From positions 1 through 6,570 of the forward strand of contig CAZFCJ010000159.1 of NCBI GenBank assembly GCA_964517315.1: a stretch of 6,570 bases of DNA, in the 5' to 3' direction. Position numbers and translations under genes: made by a program. This DNA comes from DASWJQ01 sp964517315 (GTDB lineage: Bacteria > Chloroflexota > Anaerolineae > Anaerolineales > E44-bin32). The notes under the pieces are model-generated. The model was given only the letters and a program-made list of their open reading frames with translations, did no database searches and was not told the DNA's origin. Positions 5,460-6,570 of this stretch are shown piece after piece (the stretch's first letter is position 1; each line of letters opens with the position of its first letter).

Positions 5460-6308
5460 ATGTGTGTTCCAGAGTGTCAGGAAGTAATCAAGCAGCGTCT
5501 CAGCCGGCGGGGGTTTCTTAAGGCGGTAGCCGCAACCGCGGTCGCAGCTACGGCACCGGCATCTACGGCAGCCGCACAAGACGAACGGGGCGAACAAATC
5601 ATCAAGAAGCCGGTGGTGCGCATGGTGGATATGACGCATACGTTAGCGGAGGATTTCCCCACTTTCTTCGGCGGACAGCAATTTGAATCAACTTCGATCT
5701 TCGAGTTTGAGACCGACGGGTTCAACATGAACAGGTGGGACCTCGTGGAGCATACGGGCACCCACATGGACGCCCCCTTTCACTTCTCGGCCAACCAGAA
5801 CACCACGGCCGAGATTCCCATCGAGCAGCTGGTCGTGCCGCTGGCCATCGTGGACATCCGGGATAAGGCGGTAGCGAACCCCGACGCCCAGGTGACTCCG
5901 GACGATTTGCAGGCCTGGGAGTCAAGACACGGTCGGATTCCCCGGGGGAGCTGCGTGGCCATGCTCAGCGGCTGGGCCGAGAAAGTGGATAGCCCCGAAT
6001 TTCGCAACGCCGACGCCAATGGCGTGCTACACTTCCCCGGCTTTCACTTAGATGCAGCGTCCTTCCTCATCGAGGAGCGCGAGGTCCACGGTATTGCCGT
6101 GGATACCTTGAGCCTCGACTACGGGCCGTCGCCGGATTTTGCCGTGCATTTTCGCTGGCTACCCACCAACCGCTGGGGGCTGGAGGCCGTGACTAATCTA
6201 GACCAGCTTCCTCCCGTAGGAGCAACCATGGTAGCCGCCGTCACCAAGGTGCGAGGTGCTACCGGCGGGCCAGCCCGCATCCTGGGCCTGGTTCACCCCG
6301 GTCGCTGA
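5460..6308 (+). CDS. Tat-exported cyclase-family metal-dependent hydrolase (kynurenine-formamidase-like)
   Basis: The protein has 282 residues. Residues 1-40 are a twin-arginine signal: SRRGFLK with Arg16-Arg17, then an Ala/Val/Thr-rich hydrophobic stretch ending in AAA-Gln around 37-40, so the folded, metal-loaded enzyme should be exported. The mature part carries the cyclase-superfamily signature HTGTHMDAPFHF (98-109). His98, His102 and Asp104 are the expected divalent-metal ligands and His108 the family's catalytic or second-site histidine. Further family marks are DTLSLDYG (215-222), His230, and Glu242 in GLEAVTNLDQLP, the position that in kynurenine formamidase KynB contributes to the second metal site. 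Known members hydrolyse N-formylkynurenine, isatin or other amide and lactam substrates, mostly in the cytoplasm. The exported location and lack of tryptophan-catabolism neighbours argue against a routine kynurenine pathway role, so the substrate is unknown. The N-terminus includes a MCxPxC pattern ahead of the arginines. It is a single-gene unit, convergent with the oxidoreductase remnant. Confidence 0.9.
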   Translation: MCVPECQEVIKQRLSRRGFLKAVAATAVAATAPASTAAAQDERGEQIIKKPVVRMVDMTHTLAEDFPTFFGGQQFESTSIFEFETDGFNMNRWDLVEHTGTHMDAPFHFSANQNTTAEIPIEQLVVPLAIVDIRDKAVANPDAQVTPDDLQAWESRHGRIPRGSCVAMLSGWAEKVDSPEFRNADANGVLHFPGFHLDAASFLIEEREVHGIAVDTLSLDYGPSPDFAVHFRWLPTNRWGLEAVTNLDQLPPVGATMVAAVTKVRGATGGPARILGLVHPGR

Positions 6309-6324
6309 GCCCGGCGTGAGGTTG

Positions 6325-6347
6325 GCGTCGCCTCAATTGAGTGACGC
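6325..6347. other. Inverted repeat between convergent genes, possible weak terminator
   Basis: GCGTC (6325-6329) pairs with GACGC (6343-6347), and inside it CTC (6332-6334) with GAG (6339-6341) around AATT. It lies in the 45 bases between the cyclase stop and the stop of the convergent remnant, where a shared terminator is expected. No T run follows on either strand, so intrinsic termination is unproven. Confidence 0.35.
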
Positions 6348-6353
6348 TTCCGG

Positions 6354-6570
6354 TCAATCTCCTTTGACTGCACCTGCGGCAGCCGGCACCGCGAAGCCCT
6401 GGTAGCCGGGATCGAGCACCGTCGACAACCAGCGGCCGTAAGTGTCTACGGTCTCGCCGATGGTGCCGGATGGTGCCGTAGAAGGTGGGAAGAGCGCAGA
6501 TCATGCTGCGCAGCTCGGCCAGAGTCGCCTGCTTATGCATGGCCAGGGTGAGCAGACCCAACACCCCCCT
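6354..6570 (-). pseudogene. C-terminal end of a probable FAD/NAD(P) disulfide oxidoreductase, frameshifted
   Basis: The gene enters from the right window edge, and only its 3' end is seen. The first frame (6570 to about 6470) reads LGLLTLAMHKQATLAELRSM, then CALPTFYGTI. This resembles the C-terminal dimerisation domain of dihydrolipoamide-dehydrogenase or mercuric-reductase-like flavoproteins, where an alpha helix of the type LALAMxxxLTLxDLAxMI is followed by a Pro-Thr-Phe/Leu motif. The assignment rests on this short motif only. At 6459-6478 a perfect 10-bp tandem duplication shifts the frame. Reading with a single copy continues smoothly as GTIGETVDTYGRWLSTVLDP and on to FAVPAAAGAVKGD, ending at a TGA at 6356-6354. 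With the duplication, the first frame runs on through Arg-rich nonsense to 6259, inside the cyclase gene. The break is recent-looking or an assembly error, since the rest of both frames is clean. Confidence 0.55.
6459..6478. repeat. Perfect 10-bp tandem duplication (GATGGTGCCG twice)
   Basis: Units 6459-6468 and 6469-6478 are identical. Ten bases is not a multiple of three, so the second copy shifts the frame of the minus-strand oxidoreductase remnant. Removing one copy restores one uninterrupted frame, which identifies the duplication as the lesion. Confidence 0.9.

Overview
The window looks like bacterial chromosome of moderately high GC, gene-poor and full of decayed sequence. Shine-Dalgarno sites, a lipoprotein signal peptide, a twin-arginine signal, a GC-hairpin/T-run terminator and an insertion-sequence transposase all point to Bacteria. 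The acidic Ser/Thr/Pro/Glu linker behind the lipobox and the Tat-exported cyclase would suit an environmental lineage such as Chloroflexota, but this is a weak guess and no marker gene settles it.

Layout. Positions 1-711 hold no gene I can defend. Positions 712-2607 (+) encode a 631-residue secreted, probably lipid-anchored protein of unknown function. Positions 2608-3540 hold coding-like stretches in one frame broken by stop codons (2771-3286), probably a small decayed gene. Positions 3394-3941 are a cluster of tRNA debris: a 21-bp repeat of a tRNA-like 3' end, a 74-nt tRNA-like cloverleaf on the minus strand, the 3' half of an initiator tRNA-fMet with extra sequence in its anticodon arm and T loop, a strong intrinsic terminator, and two back-to-back T arms. 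Positions 3994 to about 5345 are the remnant of an ISNCY (IS1202-like) insertion sequence on the minus strand. Its transposase is frameshifted and N-terminally truncated, and only the right end, with its subterminal repeats, is recognisable.

Positions 5460-6308 (+) encode an intact Tat-exported metal-dependent cyclase/hydrolase of the kynurenine-formamidase-like superfamily. It has an excellent ribosome-binding site and a possible promoter at the edge of the IS remnant. Convergent to it, 6570-6354 (-) is the 3' end of a probable FAD/NAD(P) disulfide-oxidoreductase gene whose frame is broken by a 10-bp tandem duplication.

The genes do not form a pathway. The two intact genes are separate transcription units, and the 3.4-5.4 kb interval reads as a tRNA-associated integration hotspot that collected and then lost mobile DNA. 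The most notable signal is the compact array of tRNA fragments, especially the interrupted tRNA-fMet 3' half. No complete new system is evident.
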